NCBI GenBank assembly: GCA_035715725.1
Contig: DASTKT010000205.1
Span: 4,116-68,115, forward strand
Source of the DNA: JADGGV01 sp035715725
Lineage (GTDB): Bacteria > Gemmatimonadota > Gemmatimonadetes > Longimicrobiales > RSA9
Reading direction: 5' to 3'
Length of the DNA: 64,000 bases
The position numbers and the translations under genes were made by a program. Positions 62,094 through 64,000 of this stretch are shown piece after piece; within the stretch, counting starts at the first letter, position 1, and each line of letters starts with the position of its first letter. A model generated the notes under the pieces. That model was not told where the DNA came from and did not search any database. It worked only from the letters and a program-made list of their open reading frames with translations.

Positions 62094-62936
62094 ATGCCGC
62101 CCGAGTCCGACGCCGCCGCCGTCGCCTACCGGGAGACCCGGCCGGCCCCCGAGCTGGCGGACCTCGTCGAGTGCTTCTGGACGAGCCGCTCGGCGGTGCC
62201 CGCGCGGGCCGAGCGGACGCACCGCGTGCTCCCCGACGGCTGCAGCGACATCATCTTCAACTTCGGCGACCCGATGCGGGCCGTGACGGGTCCGTCACAC
62301 GCGTTCACGAGCTACGTCGTCGGGGCGATGCGCCGGCCGCTGGCGGTGCGGCAGCGCGGCGCCGTGGAGCTGCTCGGCGTGCGCTTCCGGCCGGGCGGCG
62401 CCACGCCCTTCCTCCCCGTCGCCGCCTCGGAGCTGACCGACCGCGTCGTGGCGCTCGCCGAGCTGTGGCGCGGCGAAGCCGGCGACGCCGAGTCGCTCCT
62501 CTTCGACCTCCCGCCCGGGGCGCGGGTGGCGCGGCTCCAGGCGCTGCTCCTCCGGCGCCTGGCGGCGGGGCCGGCGCCGGATCGCCGCGTCGCCCACGTC
62601 GCCCGGCTGATCGAGCGCTCCGGCGGGCGCGCCACCGTCCGCGCGCTGCACGACGCCGTGGGGATGGGGCGGCGCCAGCTCGAGCGGCTCTACGCCGACG
62701 CGGTCGGGCTCACCCCCAAGATGGCGTGCCGCGTGGCGCGGCTGCGCGAAACGTTGCGCCGGCTCGACGACGAGCCCGGCGTGTCGTGGTCGCGGTTGGC
62801 CTATTCCTGCGGCTACGCCGACCAACCTCACCTCGTGCGCGAGTTCCGCGCGCTCACCGGCGTGACGCCGGGCGCGTACCGGGACCGGCGCGGCCGTGTC
62901 GCATCCGTTCAAGACGACGGGCTCGCCGCGGATTAG
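62094..62936 (+). CDS. AraC-family transcriptional regulator with DUF6597 sensor domain
   Basis: The protein has 280 residues. The N-terminal DUF6597 domain (APELADLVECFWTSR...RVLPDGCSDIIFNFG) is followed by the two AraC helix-turn-helices: RALHDAVGMGRRQLERLYADAVG and the signature FSC-like SCGYADQPHLVREFRALTGVTPGAYR. The target genes are unknown. It diverges from the M28 gene, whose start lies 111 bases away, and it may act on that promoter. Confidence 0.88.
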   Translation: MPPESDAAAVAYRETRPAPELADLVECFWTSRSAVPARAERTHRVLPDGCSDIIFNFGDPMRAVTGPSHAFTSYVVGAMRRPLAVRQRGAVELLGVRFRPGGATPFLPVAASELTDRVVALAELWRGEAGDAESLLFDLPPGARVARLQALLLRRLAAGPAPDRRVAHVARLIERSGGRATVRALHDAVGMGRRQLERLYADAVGLTPKMACRVARLRETLRRLDDEPGVSWSRLAYSCGYADQPHLVREFRALTGVTPGAYRDRRGRVASVQDDGLAAD

Positions 62937-63043
62937 CTTGGCAGGGTCGGGCCGCGCCGGCGGACGCGGGGAGCCGCGATCCGGCGTGGCCTCCCGTCGT
63001 GCCCCGACGACGGCACCTCATCGCCACCGACCCAGGAGAGCCC

Positions 63044-63430
63044 ATGCAGAAGCTGACGCCCGTGCTGTTCGTGGAGGCCATCGAGCCCGTTCTCCCCTTC
63101 TGGCTCGACCGCCTCGGCTTCGAGAAGACCGGCGAGGTCCCCCATGGCGACCGCCTCGGCTTCGTCATGCTCCAGAAGGGCGACGTCGAGATCATGTACC
63201 AGACGCGGGAGAGCGTGGCCGCGGACGTCCCGTCGCTGGCCGACACCCCCATGGGTGGCGCGCTCCTCTTCGTGCAGGTGGAGGATCTCGACGCCGTCGC
63301 GCGGGCGCTGGAAGGGATCGCCCCGGTCGTGCCGCGGCGCAAGACGTTCTACGGCGCCGACGAGCTGATTGTTCGCGAGCCGGGCGGCAACGTGGTGACG
63401 TTCGCGCACTTCGCCGGGGAGCCGGGCTGA
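63044..63430 (+). CDS. glyoxalase-fold protein (VOC superfamily)
   Basis: The protein has 128 residues with AGGAGAG before the ATG at 63044. TPVLFVEAIEPVLPFWLDRLGF and the end FYGADELIVREPGGNVVTFAHF are typical of the vicinal oxygen chelate fold. The usual metal residues are only partly visible (Glu in REPGG), so an enzyme or a binding protein is possible. It may be the target of the AraC gene immediately upstream. Confidence 0.82.
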   Translation: MQKLTPVLFVEAIEPVLPFWLDRLGFEKTGEVPHGDRLGFVMLQKGDVEIMYQTRESVAADVPSLADTPMGGALLFVQVEDLDAVARALEGIAPVVPRRKTFYGADELIVREPGGNVVTFAHFAGEPG

Positions 63431-63888
63431 CGGGGTGATCATGCATCGAGCCCCGCGGCCATGGCCGCGGGGCTCGCCTGTCTCCCCCCATCGGGTGGTG
63501 GCCCACCGTGGGTCCCGCCTCCGGCCCAACGTGGGCCGGGTCCGGCCGCCGTCGTCGGGTCCGGTCGGAGTCGTCTCGTCCGCTCAGCGCTTCGCTGATC
63601 TTCCGCTGCGTCGCTCCGGACCTGCGCACGCCGCGCCACCGCGACGCCCGACTGTGTACCCGTGCACGAATTGTTCCCGCCCCAGTCGCGGGGCTGGCCC
63701 GCGCCGGTGGCGCAGCAGCGCCGCGCGCACCGCCGCTCGAGGCGTATCCCTTGCACATCGCTTTCCGCTCCCCGCGCGCCGGCCCACCCGGCTCCGCCCC
63801 ACCGGACCGAGACCGGGCGTCCGCCGCGCGCCGGGCGCGGCGCACGCCCGCTCCGGACGCCGCCATCACGTCGAGGGGAGGGTCACCC
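63431..63888. other. intergenic region at the right end
   Basis: These 458 bases contain the palindrome listed separately and no protein-like frame. GGGAGG before 63889 is the next gene's ribosome binding site. Confidence 0.5.
63447..63476. repeat. 30-bp perfect palindrome
   Basis: The sequence from CGAGCCCCGC to GCGGGGCTCG is identical to its reverse complement over 30 bases, with no loop and no T tract. It lies 17 bases after the glyoxalase stop and could act as a terminator-like hairpin or a protein site. Confidence 0.8.
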
Positions 63889-64000
63889 ATGACACACTAC
63901 GGATCGGACTTCTTCGGGAGCCGCGGCGACTGGGATCGCGACATCGGCCGCGGCTACGGCGGCGAGTTCGGCTTCCGCCCCGTCCGCGGCCGCCGGAACC
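63889..64000 (+). CDS. start of a Gly/Arg-rich protein, cut by the window edge
   Basis: A GGGAGG ribosome binding site precedes the ATG. The first 37 residues are rich in Gly, Arg, Asp and aromatics (MTHYGSDFFGSRGDWDRD). The remainder is outside the window. Function cannot be assigned. Confidence 0.6.
   Translation, partial: MTHYGSDFFGSRGDWDRDIGRGYGGEFGFRPVRGRRN

Noticed and set aside
63447..63476. standard rho-independent terminator
   Set aside because: The stem is perfect but no T-rich tract follows.

Overview
This is a 64 kb chromosomal window from a high-GC, Gram-negative-type bacterium. Outer-membrane TonB receptors, two SusC/SusD pairs in a GC-rich background, Acidobacteria/Gemmatimonas-type duplicated permeases, many secreted lipoproteins and a selenium-binding protein together point to a Gemmatimonadota-like organism. 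That placement is inference from gene content; no rRNA is present. I see one tRNA (initiator tRNA-Met) and no intact insertion sequence, prophage or CRISPR array.

Left part (1-23.6 kb). A truncated CDS and a small secreted protein are followed by a decayed acetyl-CoA hydrolase/transferase pseudogene on the minus strand. Plus-strand genes follow: an FtsX/MacB-type permease, a PQQ-type sugar dehydrogenase lipoprotein, a kynureninase-like PLP enzyme translationally coupled to it, a CTP-synthase-related amidotransferase-like protein with an altered catalytic triad, a DUF2911 protein, an FMN split-barrel protein and a remnant of a CarS-like membrane enzyme. Minus-strand genes then encode a selenium-binding protein/methanethiol oxidase with a partner membrane protein, a PAP2 phosphatase, a 2-hydroxyacid dehydrogenase, a two-domain lipoprotein, and a TonB receptor coupled to a secreted beta-propeller-like protein.

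Middle part (23.6-36 kb). An initiator tRNA-Met has a clear promoter overlapped by a perfect 18-bp inverted repeat. It is followed by an orphan AAA ATPase preceded by a duplicated upstream motif. Then come scattered housekeeping-like genes: EthD, NodB deacetylase, GNAT, DUF2461, a serine hydrolase, an orphan PIN toxin, surE, a PaaI thioesterase and a universal stress protein.

Right part (36.3-59.3 kb) is the main object of interest. Seventeen genes run on the minus strand, mostly overlapping or separated by tens of bases. In transcription order they are an ECF sigma factor, a FecR anti-sigma factor, an STN-containing SusC, a SusD, two flavodiiron/ODP-type beta-lactamase-fold proteins, a two-cluster ferredoxin-like protein, a novel Cys-rich protein, E1 alpha and E1 beta of a thiamine-diphosphate 2-oxoacid dehydrogenase without E2/E3, a serine beta-lactamase-like hydrolase, a CocE/NonD hydrolase, an MFS transporter, a second CocE/NonD hydrolase, and a second SusC/SusD pair. 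The architecture resembles a polysaccharide-utilisation locus, but ester/amide hydrolases and a redox module take the place of glycosidases. I infer a regulated system that imports an amino-acid-like ester or amide, hydrolyses it and oxidises the product.

Right end (59.6-64 kb). This holds a membrane M28 peptidase, an AraC regulator, a glyoxalase-fold protein and the start of a Gly/Arg-rich protein.
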